A stretch of 64,000 nucleotides of DNA from Candidatus Methylomicrobium oryzae. GTDB taxonomy: Bacteria > Pseudomonadota > Gammaproteobacteria > Methylococcales > Methylomonadaceae. The translations under genes were made by a program, and so were the position numbers. Of the stretch, positions 35,305-44,909 are shown in pieces; within the stretch, counting starts at the first letter, position 1, and every line of letters begins with the position of its first letter. Below the pieces are notes generated by a model. That model had not been told where the DNA came from, searched no databases, and saw only the letters and a program-made list of their open reading frames with translations. The stretch covers positions 1 to 64,000 of the forward strand of contig NZ_JAERVK010000004.1 of assembly GCF_016745425.1 (NCBI RefSeq), in the 5' to 3' direction.

Positions 35305-36327
35305 TTATAAAACAAGCTCCCCGGCAATATCCGCCGCCAGAAACGCCGTAATATCCTGCGGCTCCCGAAAATTCCCATACGCCAGCGCCAGTTTCACGTA
35401 AGCTGCTTCGAGCGACATGTTCCAAATCATCTCCGCGCCCGCATCGAGCAGAAACCGGGTGCTTTCATACGTATCCGGCGATTTTCGGGCCGGCGCCAGA
35501 TACACTTTCACGCCCTGCTGACGGCAGCGTTTGATGAACGCGAGCAGCGAATGATTTTCGCCCCATTGCGGAGTGCTGCAGGCGGTGCCGGAATGGTAAA
35601 GATCGTGCAGGACCGCCTCGACGCCGTCCAGGGAGAAATGAGTGTAATCGAGCCCCGGATAAGGCCGGATCATCAGGATCCGCTCCGAAAACCGCGCTTT
35701 GACCCCAGCCGTCTCCGCCCGCGCCGATAATGCCGGCAATCCCTGGCTCAAAAACCGGCCGTCGCGATATTCCAGGTAACTTTGCCCCTGCACGCTGAAA
35801 AAATCGCCGCTCAGCTGCAATGACGATGCCAGCCGCGTGCCTCGGTGCACCTGCATGGTCTGGCCTTGATTGCGGTAAGGCACGAATGCGCCGGATTCTT
35901 TCACGTCCAGGATAAAATCGACCGCGCAGCGGAAATTGTCCAGTCCGTTCGCCTGCGGATGATCGAGCGGATGGTCGCTCGATACCAGCAGCAGCGGCAC
36001 CTTCAGCCCGTGGAAATAAAAAGCGAGCGCCGCCGCGGTATAGGCCAGAGTATCGGTGCCGTGCGTCACGATCACGCCGTCGTAACGTTCCGGCTGCTTG
36101 GCTGCGATCGCCTCGATGATGATCGGCCAGGCGGGGGGGGCGAGATTTTCGCTGAGCAGCCGAATCGGTTCGACCGATTCAAACGCAATCTCGTCGGCCT
36201 TTTCGGGAAATCGGCGTCGAAATTCGCCGAGCAGTTTGAAAGGCGCCGCTTCGGACGGCTTGATCGTGCCTTCGCCGGCGGCCGACCCGATCGTACCGCC
36301 GGTGAATACAACCAGAATCTGTTTCAT
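35305..36327 (-). CDS. ansA: L-asparaginase
   Basis: 340 residues from the ATG at 36327. A longer open frame to 36582 exists but would run across folA on the other strand. First catalytic motif VVFTGGTIGS (nucleophile Thr near residue 10-12) and second THGTDTLAYTAAAL with the Thr-Asp pair. This is the type I/II asparaginase fold, hydrolysing asparagine to aspartate and ammonia. There is no signal peptide, so it is cytoplasmic. Specificity for Gln versus Asn cannot be judged. It is divergent from folA with 58 bases between. Confidence 0.88.
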   Translation of the reverse strand: MKQILVVFTGGTIGSAAGEGTIKPSEAAPFKLLGEFRRRFPEKADEIAFESVEPIRLLSENLAPPAWPIIIEAIAAKQPERYDGVIVTHGTDTLAYTAAALAFYFHGLKVPLLLVSSDHPLDHPQANGLDNFRCAVDFILDVKESGAFVPYRNQGQTMQVHRGTRLASSLQLSGDFFSVQGQSYLEYRDGRFLSQGLPALSARAETAGVKARFSERILMIRPYPGLDYTHFSLDGVEAVLHDLYHSGTACSTPQWGENHSLLAFIKRCRQQGVKVYLAPARKSPDTYESTRFLLDAGAEMIWNMSLEAAYVKLALAYGNFREPQDITAFLAADIAGELVL

Positions 36328-36385
36328 AGTATGATGTCCGTTTTGTCCTGAACCTGAATCGCCCCCGATTTTAAACCACCCCTGC

Positions 36386-36880
36386 ATGAAAATCTCACTC
36401 ATCGTCGCGATGGCGAGCAACCGGGCCATCGGCCTGAACAACAAAATGCCCTGGCACCTCTCCGCCGACCTGAAACACTTCAAAAAGATCACGATGGGCT
36501 CGCCGATCCTGATGGGCCGCAAGACTTTTGAATCGATCGGCCGGCCCCTGCCCGGCCGCACCAACATCATCCTGACCCGCAATCCGGCCTATGCGCCGGA
36601 AGGCTGCGTGGTCGTGCACGATCTCGACACCGCGATCCGGACCGGCTGCCGAGAGCACGGCGAGATTTTCGTGATCGGCGGAGCCGATCTGTATGAAGCC
36701 CTGCTGCCGCGGGCCGAGACGATTTACCTGACCCAAATCAAAAAGGCATTTCCGGGAGATACTTTCTTTCCTGAGCTGGATATGAGCGAGTGGTCCGAAG
36801 TGGACCGGGAAGATGTCGAGAATGATGCGGACGCGGGTTTCAGCTACAGTTTTTTGCGGCTGGACAGAATAAAAACGTAG
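36386..36880 (+). CDS. folA: Dihydrofolate reductase
   Basis: 164 residues. Family signature: SLIVAMASNRAIGLNNKMPWHL, the substrate Asp in LSADLKHFK, NADPH-binding GRKTFESIGRPLPGR, and IFVIGGADLY. It reduces dihydrofolate to tetrahydrofolate. No clear ribosome site. The stop codon TAG at 36878-36880 lies within a GTAGGATG-family palindrome, showing that the element was inserted at, or supplies, the gene's end. Confidence 0.96.
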   Translation: MKISLIVAMASNRAIGLNNKMPWHLSADLKHFKKITMGSPILMGRKTFESIGRPLPGRTNIILTRNPAYAPEGCVVVHDLDTAIRTGCREHGEIFVIGGADLYEALLPRAETIYLTQIKKAFPGDTFFPELDMSEWSEVDREDVENDADAGFSYSFLRLDRIKT

Positions 36881-36956
36881 GATGTGCTGAACGAAGGGAA
36901 ACGCATCGTTCGCGTTATATTTCGACCGATGCGCCTCGTTCCTCGGCACATCCTAC
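36877..36956. repeat. GTAGGATG-family palindrome, copy 4
   Basis: GTAGGATGTGCTGAACGAAG at the left and CGGCACATCCTAC at the right, with GCATCGTTCGCG and its complement-like partner inside. Overlaps the last codon of folA. Confidence 0.9.
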
Positions 36957-36999
36957 ACATACGGCGCATCTTACGGAGGTTTAGCCTTTGTAGCGGATT

Positions 37000-37270
37000 C
37001 GCCGCTAGGCAATCCGCCATCGCTTTGAAGCCTGTTGGCGTTTTGCTATCGCGAAAACGCCCTTGTATCTTTATCCAGGTCGTGATTAGCTATCATGACC
37101 TGAGGCAGAATGAGCTTGTAACCGCCCTTAAGGTTCGACCTTGTGCTGTAGATCAAGCCTTCTGTCTCGCTCCTGATGCCAACTCAGACACTGAACGGTA
37201 GCCAAGGGCGTTGACCCTGTATGCACAAGGCAAGTGGGCTCAGTTGGTTTGTTTTATCGTCTGTCATTGT
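37000..37270 (+). ncRNA. Candidate bridge RNA region of the IS110 element
   Basis: The long noncoding stretch upstream of the transposase contains short pairing segments (for example AAGGTTCGACCTT at 37129-37141) and no coding frame of note. Position only; folding and comparison with copies are needed. Confidence 0.3.
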
Positions 37271-37280
37271 GTCAAAGCTA

Positions 37281-38198
37281 ATGTTTTTTATTGGGATCGA
37301 TGTTTCTAAAGCTAAACTGGATTGTAGTTTATTGCTGGAGGTCGCCCGCAGCAAGCGCCGTGCCAAAACCGTAGCTAACTCAAAGGCCGGCATTACCGAT
37401 TTGCTGGCCTGGTGTACCAAGCAGCAGGTGGCCAACCACGAACTCCACGCCATCCTGGAAGGCACCGGCGTCTACCACGAGCAGGCCGCCTCGGCGCTCA
37501 CCGAGGCCGGGGTCACGGTTTCCATCGTCAATCCGGCGCAAGTCAAAGACTTCGGCCGCAGCCTCGGCATCCGCACCAAAACCGACGGGGTCGACAGCCT
37601 GATTCTGGCCCGTTATGGCGCTTTGTTGAATCCCAGACCTTGGCAGCCGCCTAGCCGGGAAGCCCGTATCCTGCAAGCCCTGCTGTCACGCCGCGAAGCC
37701 ATTGCCCAGGATTTACAACGCGAGCGCAACCGCCTGGAAAAAGCCGACGCCACCGAGACCTGTCAGCTGATTCATCAATCCCTGACAGATTCGATTGCCT
37801 TTCTGGAAACCCAGCTCGCCAAACTCCAGCAAGACATCGACGATCATATCCAGCAGCATCCCGGCCTGAAAGACGACCGGGAGCTGTTGACCAGCATTCC
37901 GGCGGTGGGACCGCAAGTCGGTAATCACCTGCTTTCGATCATGCACAATCACCGCTTTCAGTCCGCCGAGCAATTGGCCGCCTATCTCGGCTTGGTGCCG
38001 GTAGAGCGTCAATCCGGCACCTCGATTCTGGGACGGCCCCGCTTGTCGAAAGCCGGACCTGCCCGTATCCGTGCGATTCTCTTTATGGCCGCGGTCGTCG
38101 GCACTCGACACAACCCTCACCTCAAAGACCTCTACCAGCGCCTGCAAGAGCGCGGCAAAACCAAAATGTCCGCCTTGGGTGCCGTCATGCGCAAATGA
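37281..38198 (+). CDS. IS110-family transposase with an early stop
   Basis: 305 residues from the ATG at 37281. N-terminal RuvC-like DEDD domain: FFIGIDVSKAKLD, ILEGTGVYHE, KTDGVDSLILARYG. C-terminal transposase_20 domain: SIPAVGPQVGNHLLS...AAYLGLVPVE, with the conserved Ser region GTSILGRPRLSKAG. After LGAVMRK a TGA at 38196-38198 ends the frame, but in-frame codons VHLCFGVLKTRQPYQ continue to a second TGA at 38265-38267, which is the normal family ending. So about 22 residues are lost by a nonsense change, probably TTA to TGA. Activity is doubtful. Confidence 0.9.
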   Translation: MFFIGIDVSKAKLDCSLLLEVARSKRRAKTVANSKAGITDLLAWCTKQQVANHELHAILEGTGVYHEQAASALTEAGVTVSIVNPAQVKDFGRSLGIRTKTDGVDSLILARYGALLNPRPWQPPSREARILQALLSRREAIAQDLQRERNRLEKADATETCQLIHQSLTDSIAFLETQLAKLQQDIDDHIQQHPGLKDDRELLTSIPAVGPQVGNHLLSIMHNHRFQSAEQLAAYLGLVPVERQSGTSILGRPRLSKAGPARIRAILFMAAVVGTRHNPHLKDLYQRLQERGKTKMSALGAVMRK

Positions 38199-38324
38199 GT
38201 CCATTTGTGCTTCGGCGTGCTGAAAACTCGTCAACCTTATCAACCTGATTATGGAAGGTTGTCTTGACTTTTAAGACGGTATCTACAGCTTTATTCCCAA
38301 AAGGTACTGCGCCAATTTATTCCG

Positions 38325-38349
38325 TAGGGTACGCTGGGCGTACTTTATG
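38325..38349. repeat. GTAGGGTACGC palindrome, copy 1
   Basis: GTAGGGTACGCTGGGCGTAC; a second copy occurs at 38542-38564. Confidence 0.7.
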
Positions 38350-38390
38350 GTTTTTTGTTAAAACTCTTTGAAAACGGTACGAATAAGACC

Positions 38391-38524
38391 GTAGGATGGG
38401 CTGAGGCACGAAGCCCATCGAGTGCCCTTTAGGGTATCGCTCGCGATTGATGCGCTTCGTACCTCGATCGCTTGTTCCGACGCGATCTATCTCCTGCATC
38501 CCTGCAGTCGTCAGCACATCCTAC
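38391..38524. repeat. GTAGGATG-family palindrome, copy 5, with an inserted module
   Basis: GTAGGATGGGCTGAGGCACG at the left and CAGCACATCCTAC at the right, central TGCCCTTTAGGGTATCGCTC. Inside the right half, GATCGCTTGTTCCGACGCGATCTA (38466-38489) is the module found also at 31790 and 62390. Confidence 0.85.
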
Positions 38525-38536
38525 TCTACGGCTCCC

Positions 38537-38564
38537 GAAAAGGTACGCACAGCGTACCCTACGA
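38537..38564 (-). terminator. Hairpin terminator after prfC
   Basis: On the minus strand GGTACGC-TGT-GCGTACC is followed by TTTTC, 18 bases after the prfC stop. It is also the second GTAGGGTACGC repeat, so a dispersed palindrome serves as the terminator. Confidence 0.65.
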
Positions 38565-38575
38565 TCATCGCCTCC

Positions 38576-40156
38576 CTACAACTCGCGCGTCGCGCTGAAC
38601 TTGATGTCCGGCCAGCGTTCTTCGGTCAATTGCAGATTGACCCGGCTGGTCGCGAGATACACCAGGAACCCGCCGCCGTCTTCGGCCAGGTTGTCGAACA
38701 CCTTCTTCCTGAACTCTTCCAGCTTGGCCGGCTTGTCCGACGATACCCAGCGGACGGTCGACACGTTCACCGCATCGTAAACGCATTCGACGTTGTATTC
38801 GTTCTTGAGCCGGTGCGCGGTCACGTCGAACTGCAGCACGCCGACCGCGCCGAGAATCAGGTCGTTATTCTTCAGCGGCCGGAACAGCTGGGTCGCGCCT
38901 TCTTCGGTCAGCTGCACCAACCCCTTCTGCAGCGCCTTCGCGCGCAGAGGATCTTTCAGCACGACCCGGCGGAACAGTTCCGGGGCGAAATATGGGATCC
39001 CGCCGAACTTCAGCGTTTCGCCCATCGTAAACGTGTCGCCGACCTGAATCGTACCGTGATTGTGCAGACCGATAATGTCGCCCGGATAGGCTTCCTCGAC
39101 CGCTTTGCGGGTGTCCGCCTGGAACGTGATCGCGTTGGCCACCTGAATGGGCTTGCCGATCCGGACGTGGTGGAGCTTCATGCCCTTGTCGAACTTGCCC
39201 GAACAGATCCGCATGAAGGCGACCCGGTCGCGGTGCGCGGGGTCCATGTTCGCCTGAATCTTGAATACGAAGCCGGTGAATTTTTCCTCTTCCGGATGCA
39301 CGGTGCGCTGCTCGGCCTGGCGTGGCAGGGGCGGCGGCGCGAATTCGGCAAATGCGTCGAGCAGCTCGAGAATCCCGAAGTTGTTGATCGCGGAACCGAA
39401 GAAGACGGGCGTCTGCGCCCCGGCCTGATAGGCGTCCAGGCTGAACTCGTGGCTCGCGCCTTTGACCAGGTCGATGTCGATCCGGAGCTCCTCGGCCTGA
39501 TCGCCGAGCAATTCGTCCAGCTTCGGATTGTCCAGCCCCTTGATTACTTCGGCTTCCGCGATGCGGCCGCCGTGCTGCGGGCTGAACAGGTGGATTTCGT
39601 CCTTATAGAGGTGATAGACGCCCTTGAAGCGCTTGCCCATCCCGATCGGCCAGGTCATCGGCGCGCATTGGATCTTCAATACATGCTCGACTTCGTCCAG
39701 GAGTTCGATCGGTTCGCGCCCTTCGCGGTCCAGCTTGTTGATGAAGGTCAGGATCGGCGTCGTGCGCAAACGGCAGACTTCCATCAGGTTGATCGTCCGC
39801 TCCTCGACGCCTTTCGCGGAGTCGATCACCATCAGCGCCGAGTCGACCGCAGTCAGCGTCCGGTAGGTATCTTCGGAGAAGTCCTCGTGGCCGGGCGTGT
39901 CGAGGAGGTTGATGATCGCGTTCTTGTGCTCGAACTGCATCACCGAGGTCGTGACCGAAATCCCCCGCTCCTTTTCCATCTCCATCCAGTCGGAGGTCGC
40001 ATGCCGGGCGGCCTTCCGCCCTTTCACCGAGCCCGCCAGCTGAATCGCGCCGCCGAACAGGAGTAGCTTTTCGGTGATCGTGGTCTTACCCGCGTCCGGG
40101 TGCGAAATGATCGCGAACGTGCGCCGGCGGTTAAGTTCTGAGAGGACTTCGGACAT
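38576..40156 (-). CDS. prfC: Peptide chain release factor 3
   Basis: 526 residues from the ATG at 40156 (40174 is an alternative, six codons upstream). GTPase motifs: [13 protein letters not shown], the RF3-specific [34 protein letters not shown] and NKLDREG. RF3 recycles RF1 and RF2 from the ribosome after termination. Length and order match the E. coli protein. A TATAAT is seen about 30 bases upstream of the ATG but without a good -35. Confidence 0.97.
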   Translation of the reverse strand: MSEVLSELNRRRTFAIISHPDAGKTTITEKLLLFGGAIQLAGSVKGRKAARHATSDWMEMEKERGISVTTSVMQFEHKNAIINLLDTPGHEDFSEDTYRTLTAVDSALMVIDSAKGVEERTINLMEVCRLRTTPILTFINKLDREGREPIELLDEVEHVLKIQCAPMTWPIGMGKRFKGVYHLYKDEIHLFSPQHGGRIAEAEVIKGLDNPKLDELLGDQAEELRIDIDLVKGASHEFSLDAYQAGAQTPVFFGSAINNFGILELLDAFAEFAPPPLPRQAEQRTVHPEEEKFTGFVFKIQANMDPAHRDRVAFMRICSGKFDKGMKLHHVRIGKPIQVANAITFQADTRKAVEEAYPGDIIGLHNHGTIQVGDTFTMGETLKFGGIPYFAPELFRRVVLKDPLRAKALQKGLVQLTEEGATQLFRPLKNNDLILGAVGVLQFDVTAHRLKNEYNVECVYDAVNVSTVRWVSSDKPAKLEEFRKKVFDNLAEDGGGFLVYLATSRVNLQLTEERWPDIKFSATREL

Positions 40157-40174
40157 ACTCTGGACTGACTGCAA

Positions 40175-40562
40175 AACCGCGTATTATAACGGAAACTTAT
40201 CGACAAGGGATAATAGGCATCACCGGATGGTCTCTGCTCGGCGTGGGCTGAAAAGCGAAAACCGGCCCCGCTTCAGGATAGAGGCAGACATTCGGATAAA
40301 ATCGCATTGAGATATCAGGCTTGCTGGGCTGCTGGCGATTCCGTACGCTACCGCACAGACGGCATCTTCCCGGGAAATTAATTTTAGAGCTGCTTGTTTT
40401 AAACCCGACCTCCGGTTTGAATAGACGAAGGTTGGACGAAGATTGACCGCCACGACAAAAAAAGCGAGTATTTGCCATTGTCCGCTCAGAAGGACAACCA
40501 GACTATGCCAGGCGGCGAACGGAAGCGAAGAAACAAGGCATTTTATGAGGGAGATTGTCTCC
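40175..40562. other. Divergent promoter region of prfC and glgX
   Basis: About 390 bases with no convincing gene. An in-frame ATG for GlgX at 40443 would add 40 residues that do not resemble the family. Confidence 0.6.
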
Positions 40563-42779
40563 ATGATCGACAGGAACAGGATTTCAACCGTATGGCTCGG
40601 CAAGCCTTACCCTTTGGGCGCAACCTGGGACGGCAAAGGCGTCAATTTCGCCCTGTTTTCCGAACACGCCGAAAAAGTCGAACTGTGCTTGTTCGAACCC
40701 AAAGGGCGCCGCGAGTTCCAGCGCATTCCGATGCCGGAGCAGACCGGCCATATTTGGCATTGTTACCTTCCCGAGGCCCGTCCCGGCCTTTTGTACGGTT
40801 ACCGCGTTTACGGAAAATATGCCCCATTGGAAGGCGCCCGTTTCAACCACTATAAACTGCTTCTCGATCCTTATGCCAAGACGATCGTCGGTCCGCTGCA
40901 CTGGAGCGATACCCTGTTCGGCTACCGGATCGGCCATAAAAAGGAAGACTTGTCATTCGACCGACGGGACAGCGCCTCGCATATGCCGAGATGCCGGGTC
41001 ATCGATCCCGCCTTCAGTTGGGGATACGATCAGCCGCCGCAGATTCCCTGGCAGGATACGATCATTTACGAGCTGCACGTCAAAGGCTTTACCAAACTCC
41101 ATCCGCTGATTCCCTCCGCTTTACGCGGGACCTATGCCGGACTTGCTTCCGAACCCGTGATAAACCATCTGAGAAAACTCGGCGTGACCGCCGTGGAGCT
41201 GATGCCTGTCCATGCCTTCATCGACGAACGCCATCTGGTGGATAAGGGCCTGCGCAATTACTGGGGCTACAGTTCGATCGGTTATTTTGCACCGGAAAGC
41301 CGCTACGGGTATGTCGATCCGATCAACGAATTCAAAAACCTGGTCAAGACCCTGCACCGCAACGATATCGAGGTCATTCTGGACGTGGTCTACAACCATA
41401 CCGTCGAAGGCAACCAGTTCGGACCGACTCTGGCATTCCGGGGCATCGATAACGCCGCGTATTACCGTTTGACCGGCGACAACTGCGCACGCTATTACAT
41501 GGATTATACGGGCTGCGGCAATACGCTCAACATGGGGCATCCGCGCGTGCTGCAGATGATCATGGACAGCCTGCGCTATTGGGTAACTGAAATGCATGTA
41601 GACGGCTTCCGCTTCGACCTGGCCTCCACGCTCGCCCGCGAAACGAATGAAGTGGACCGCCGCAGCGCTTTCTTCGACATCATTCATCAGGACCCGATAC
41701 TTTCGCAAGTCAAGCTGATTGCCGAGCCCTGGGATTTGGCCGAAGGCGGCTACCAGGTCGGCAATTTTCCGGTCGGCTGGGCCGAATGGAACGATAAATA
41801 CCGGGACGGAGTACGCGCCTACTGGAAAGGCGAAGAAGGACTGATCGACAATCTGGCCTACCGTCTGACGGGTTCGAGCGACCTTTACGGCCACAGCGGC
41901 CGCAAGCCTTATTCCAGCATCAATTTTCTGGCCGCGCACGATGGCTTTACGCTGCACGACCTGGTCAGCTATGACGGCAAACATAACGAAGCGAATCTCG
42001 ACGATAACCACGACGGCACCGACAACAATAAATCCTGGAATTGTGGCGTCGAAGGCCCGACCCACGATCCCGGCGTGCGCAGTTTACGCGCCAAACAGAA
42101 GCGTAATCTTCTGAGTACCCTGCTTCTTTCCCAGGGCGTTCCGATGCTGCTGGCCGGAGACGAGATGGGCCGCACCCAGCAGGGCAACAATAATGCCTAC
42201 TGCCAGGATAATCCGCTTAGCTGGATTGACTGGGATTTACGTCCGGAAGACCGGGAACTGAGCGATTTCGTCCGGAAATTGATCCATTTGCGCAAACAGC
42301 ATCCGGTTTTCCGCCGGCGCAATTTCTTTCAGGGACGCCCGATCTCCGGCGCGGACGACAAGGACATACTCTGGCTGAATCCGAACGGCCAGGAAATGAA
42401 CGGCAACGAATGGAATCAGACCTACGTGCGCTGCCTGGGGGTCTATCTGTCAGGCAAGGCGATCACCGAACGGGACGAACATGGCCAGCCCATTCCGGAT
42501 AACGATTTTCTGCTGCTGTTGAACAGCTACGACGGCGAAATTCCGTTTCGTCTTCCGGAAGACGAAACGGATGCCTGTTGGTATACCGCCGTGAATACCG
42601 CGCAACCGGATACACTGGATTGGGAATGCCTTGCCGGCGAGAATTTCGTATTGCAAGGACGTTCGTTGGCGTTACTGATCAAGACGGGGGCGAAGGATGA
42701 TCCGGCTGCGTCCCATTCCTTGCTGCTCGGAGCCTTAGGCATAAGAACTCCTTTTCCTCGGCACCGCTCCCCAGGCTGA
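40563..42779 (+). CDS. glgX: Glycogen debranching enzyme
   Basis: 738 residues from the ATG at 40563, chosen for GAGGGAGA nine bases upstream; 40545 is an alternative. An N-terminal CBM48 domain (about 1-120, PYPLGATWDGKGVNFALFSEHA) precedes a GH13 barrel with the nucleophile Asp in DGFRFDLA, the acid/base Glu in LIAEPWDL and the third Asp in AAHDGFTLHDLV. GlgX cuts alpha-1,6 branches of phosphorylase-limited glycogen. It complements the TreY/TreZ pair at 53.8-58.6 kb, which acts on the linear chains released. It is monocistronic and convergent with the BON lipoprotein gene. Confidence 0.95.
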   Translation: MIDRNRISTVWLGKPYPLGATWDGKGVNFALFSEHAEKVELCLFEPKGRREFQRIPMPEQTGHIWHCYLPEARPGLLYGYRVYGKYAPLEGARFNHYKLLLDPYAKTIVGPLHWSDTLFGYRIGHKKEDLSFDRRDSASHMPRCRVIDPAFSWGYDQPPQIPWQDTIIYELHVKGFTKLHPLIPSALRGTYAGLASEPVINHLRKLGVTAVELMPVHAFIDERHLVDKGLRNYWGYSSIGYFAPESRYGYVDPINEFKNLVKTLHRNDIEVILDVVYNHTVEGNQFGPTLAFRGIDNAAYYRLTGDNCARYYMDYTGCGNTLNMGHPRVLQMIMDSLRYWVTEMHVDGFRFDLASTLARETNEVDRRSAFFDIIHQDPILSQVKLIAEPWDLAEGGYQVGNFPVGWAEWNDKYRDGVRAYWKGEEGLIDNLAYRLTGSSDLYGHSGRKPYSSINFLAAHDGFTLHDLVSYDGKHNEANLDDNHDGTDNNKSWNCGVEGPTHDPGVRSLRAKQKRNLLSTLLLSQGVPMLLAGDEMGRTQQGNNNAYCQDNPLSWIDWDLRPEDRELSDFVRKLIHLRKQHPVFRRRNFFQGRPISGADDKDILWLNPNGQEMNGNEWNQTYVRCLGVYLSGKAITERDEHGQPIPDNDFLLLLNSYDGEIPFRLPEDETDACWYTAVNTAQPDTLDWECLAGENFVLQGRSLALLIKTGAKDDPAASHSLLLGALGIRTPFPRHRSPG

Positions 42780-42987
42780 ACCGCTGCATTCAAAACACCG
42801 TTTTCCCCTATTCCTTAATTCATAAAGGATAACGGCTCCCTGAAGGGCGCCACCCGAACGACAGCTATCCGGTAAAGCCGGCCCCTCAGCCAGGATCGAC
42901 TACCCGGAACTCCGTTATTTTTACATTGCATTACAAGCTGAAACTTCCGGTCAGGCAGCAGCTCGCAATGCGATGCATCTTCAAGGG

Positions 42988-43566
42988 TTATTTACCCATG
43001 CCCTCCTTGATGACAAGTTCGCTTTCCACCGCTTTCACATCCGTGACGCTTTGCGCAATGGCTTTGACCCTATCGATACTTTGCTGGGAACCGACGGCTC
43101 CGGAAAGCTTAACTACGCCATTTTCGGTTTCCACATCGATTTGAGAAGCCTTAAGCAGAGGATCGCTCAGAATGTCCTGCTTGATTTTAGCCGTAATGAC
43201 CGAATCGTCCATATAGTCGCTGGCCTCTTCCAGCCCGGTTCTTGGCTCGCCGGCCCCTGGCGCACTTCCCTCGCCCATGCCCGTTCCGCTGCCCGACCTT
43301 GCCGTCCCGGAGGTATCCGGCCCTGCTCCCGGGCCTTCCGGACTTCCGGTCCCCGAGGCTCCTTCGCCTCCCGCCCTGGTCGGGTCGGCAACACTCCCTG
43401 TTGCCGTACGTTCCGATCCCTGCGTCGAGCTCATCCTTGTGTCGGAACGTCCTGTTTCCGGCGTCGGAGGTTGCCCCGTCCTATCGCCCGAGCCGTCTTT
43501 TTCACACCCGGCCACAGACAGGAGGGAACTCAAAAAAATCGTCATAAAAATTCTGTTTAAGCTCAT
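42988..43566 (-). CDS. BON-domain lipoprotein with low-complexity linker
   Basis: 192 residues from the ATG at 43566, seven bases after GAGAGG; 43572 is too close to that site. Signal with lipobox SVAGC, then about 90 residues of Gly, Ser, Thr, Pro and Glu without structure, then one BON domain (DDSVITAKIKQDILSDPLLKASQIDVETENGVVKLSGAV). BON domains bind membranes or outer-membrane proteins, as in OsmY and DolP. The signal peptide is very like that of the next gene upstream (KIFMTIFL...GC.KDGSG), so they are paralogues in their N-termini. Confidence 0.85.
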   Translation of the reverse strand: MSLNRIFMTIFLSSLLSVAGCEKDGSGDRTGQPPTPETGRSDTRMSSTQGSERTATGSVADPTRAGGEGASGTGSPEGPGAGPDTSGTARSGSGTGMGEGSAPGAGEPRTGLEEASDYMDDSVITAKIKQDILSDPLLKASQIDVETENGVVKLSGAVGSQQSIDRVKAIAQSVTDVKAVESELVIKEGMGK

Positions 43567-43601
43567 TTTCATGCCTCTCGTGCAGGTGGGTTACAGGCTC
43601 T

Positions 43602-43877
43602 TTAGGGTGTACCAGTGCCCGAGCCTGAACTTGTTCCGCCAGTTGAACCTGTCCCGCCGCTTGAACCGGTTCCGCTACCCGAACTGGTTCCGCTTGACCC
43701 CGTTCCGGTGCCTGAGCCTGGCGTTCCCGTAGATCCCGAACCCTGAGTCGAGCTCGTACCGGTGCCGGAGCTTTGCGTTCCTTGGCCCGACTTGCTGCCC
43801 GAGCCGTCTTTTTGACATCCGGTCAAAGCCAGAAAGAAACTCAAAAAAATCGTCATAAAAATTTTATTCGTATTCAT
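43602..43877 (-). CDS. Gly/Ser/Thr-rich small lipoprotein
   Basis: 91 residues. Lipobox ALTGC is followed by KDGSGS and a tail composed almost only of Gly, Ser and Thr with a few Gln and Pro. GAGGAG lies eight bases upstream of the ATG. There is no globular domain. It shares its signal peptide with the BON lipoprotein 35 bases downstream and probably the same transcript. The function is unknown; a flexible surface coat is a guess. Confidence 0.7.
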   Translation of the reverse strand: MNTNKIFMTIFLSFFLALTGCQKDGSGSKSGQGTQSSGTGTSSTQGSGSTGTPGSGTGTGSSGTSSGSGTGSSGGTGSTGGTSSGSGTGTP

Positions 43878-43989
43878 CTTTCATGCTCCTCATGTTTTTT
43901 GCCTTGGAATTTGGCAGAATCATTAGCACCGGCTGTTTACCGGCACCAACTATAAGACCTCGCCTAAGGTCCCGGAACGGATCAGGGTA

Positions 43990-44190
43990 CTAACTGTAGG
44001 CTTTTTCCCAATCCTTGATTTGTTTGTCAGCTTCCCTTTTAGCGATCTTGTACTTCCTTTGGGTCTTCTTGAGGGGAGTATCCGATTTGCCTGAAAATCG
44101 TCCAGATTCATCATCGGCAAACCTGCGCCTTTTCTCCTTCGATTTACCTTTAAACTGGCTGTCACCATTCTCTATCAAGCTATATCTCAT
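43990..44190 (-). CDS. Small highly charged protein
   Basis: 66 residues, MRYSLIENGDSQFKGKSKEK at the start and READKQIKDWEKAYS at the end, with about one third Lys and Arg. Ribosome site TAAGGTAA precedes the ATG. No signal peptide and no known family. Could bind nucleic acid; this is only a composition-based guess. An overlapping frame (43950-44168) is less convincing. Confidence 0.5.
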   Translation of the reverse strand: MRYSLIENGDSQFKGKSKEKRRRFADDESGRFSGKSDTPLKKTQRKYKIAKREADKQIKDWEKAYS

Positions 44191-44385
44191 ACCGTTTACC
44201 TTAATTTTGTATATTGAATTCCCTCCTGAAGAAAACCGATTCCATGTCTTTTACCGTTATTCTTCAGGAATAAAAATTAATTTATTTAAAAACAAGAATA
44301 AGTCTGTACACTAACAAACATAAGACTAAAGCGGAGTAGTTCAGGAGGGATTAATATGAATCAGTCTTTAGATAAATCCTGTCCT

Positions 44386-44874
44386 TTATTGCTGATTCTC
44401 CATCATAAGGTTTTTATACTCATTTTCTTCCAGTTGAGCATCCTTATTGGCATCGGCGCGGTCAAAATGCTTAAGTAAAGAAGGAGAATCGGCTAGCTCG
44501 CTTTTGGTTACATAATTGTCGCCATTCTTATCCACGCTTTGGAAAGGCTGAATTTTGCCCATTCCCTGCGAACTGCCCATACTGCTCGAACCGCCTTGTT
44601 GCATACCAGAGGCTCCACCGGATGTCCCTGAAGTGCCTGAGCCTCTTGAAATTCCCTGCGAACCGCCGCTGCCGGTAGTACCCTGAGAACTACCGGAGCC
44701 TCCCATCGAACCGCTTGAACCGCCCTGTGAAGTACCGGAGGAGGTGCCCGTGCGCTCTTGTGGGCTGATGGATTCCGATCCGCCCATGGCACCCGCCTGA
44801 GCGATGCCCGCCAGGCCAAGGCAAAAACCGATCGTTAACCAGAACTTTTTACTTAAACAATTAGAAATACGCAT
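44386..44874 (-). CDS. Secreted Gly/Ser-rich protein with EF-hand calcium sites
   Basis: 162 residues from the ATG at 44874, which has AAGGAGAA eight bases upstream. Signal peptide MRISNCLSKKFWLTIGFCLG to about residue 27, a Gly/Ser/Gln/Thr-rich region (28-100), then two EF-hand loops: DKNGDNYVTKSEL and DANKDAQLEENEY, each with Asp/Asn at positions 1, 3 and 5 and Glu at position 12. Calcium binding outside the cytoplasm is predicted. Tandem paralogue of the next gene upstream with almost the same signal peptide. Confidence 0.8.
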   Translation of the reverse strand: MRISNCLSKKFWLTIGFCLGLAGIAQAGAMGGSESISPQERTGTSSGTSQGGSSGSMGGSGSSQGTTGSGGSQGISRGSGTSGTSGGASGMQQGGSSSMGSSQGMGKIQPFQSVDKNGDNYVTKSELADSPSLLKHFDRADANKDAQLEENEYKNLMMENQQ

Positions 44875-44909
44875 ATCGATTCTCCTTATTAGTATCCACA
44901 TACCTTTCT

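Larger units (their letters stand above)
36960..38267 (+). mobile_element. IS110-family insertion sequence (borders approximate)
   Basis: One transposase gene preceded by about 320 bases of noncoding DNA. IS110 elements lack ordinary terminal inverted repeats, so the borders are not visible. The noncoding left end is where IS110-group members encode their bridge RNA. The element lies between two GTAGGATG palindromes (36877-36956 and 38391-38524). Confidence 0.65.

Noticed and set aside
36328-36582. N-terminal extension of asparaginase
   Set aside because: It runs antisense over folA, and the family N-terminus starts exactly at the ATG at 36327.
38447-40066. 539-codon open frame on the plus strand
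   Set aside because: Antisense of prfC, no ribosome site and no family resemblance.
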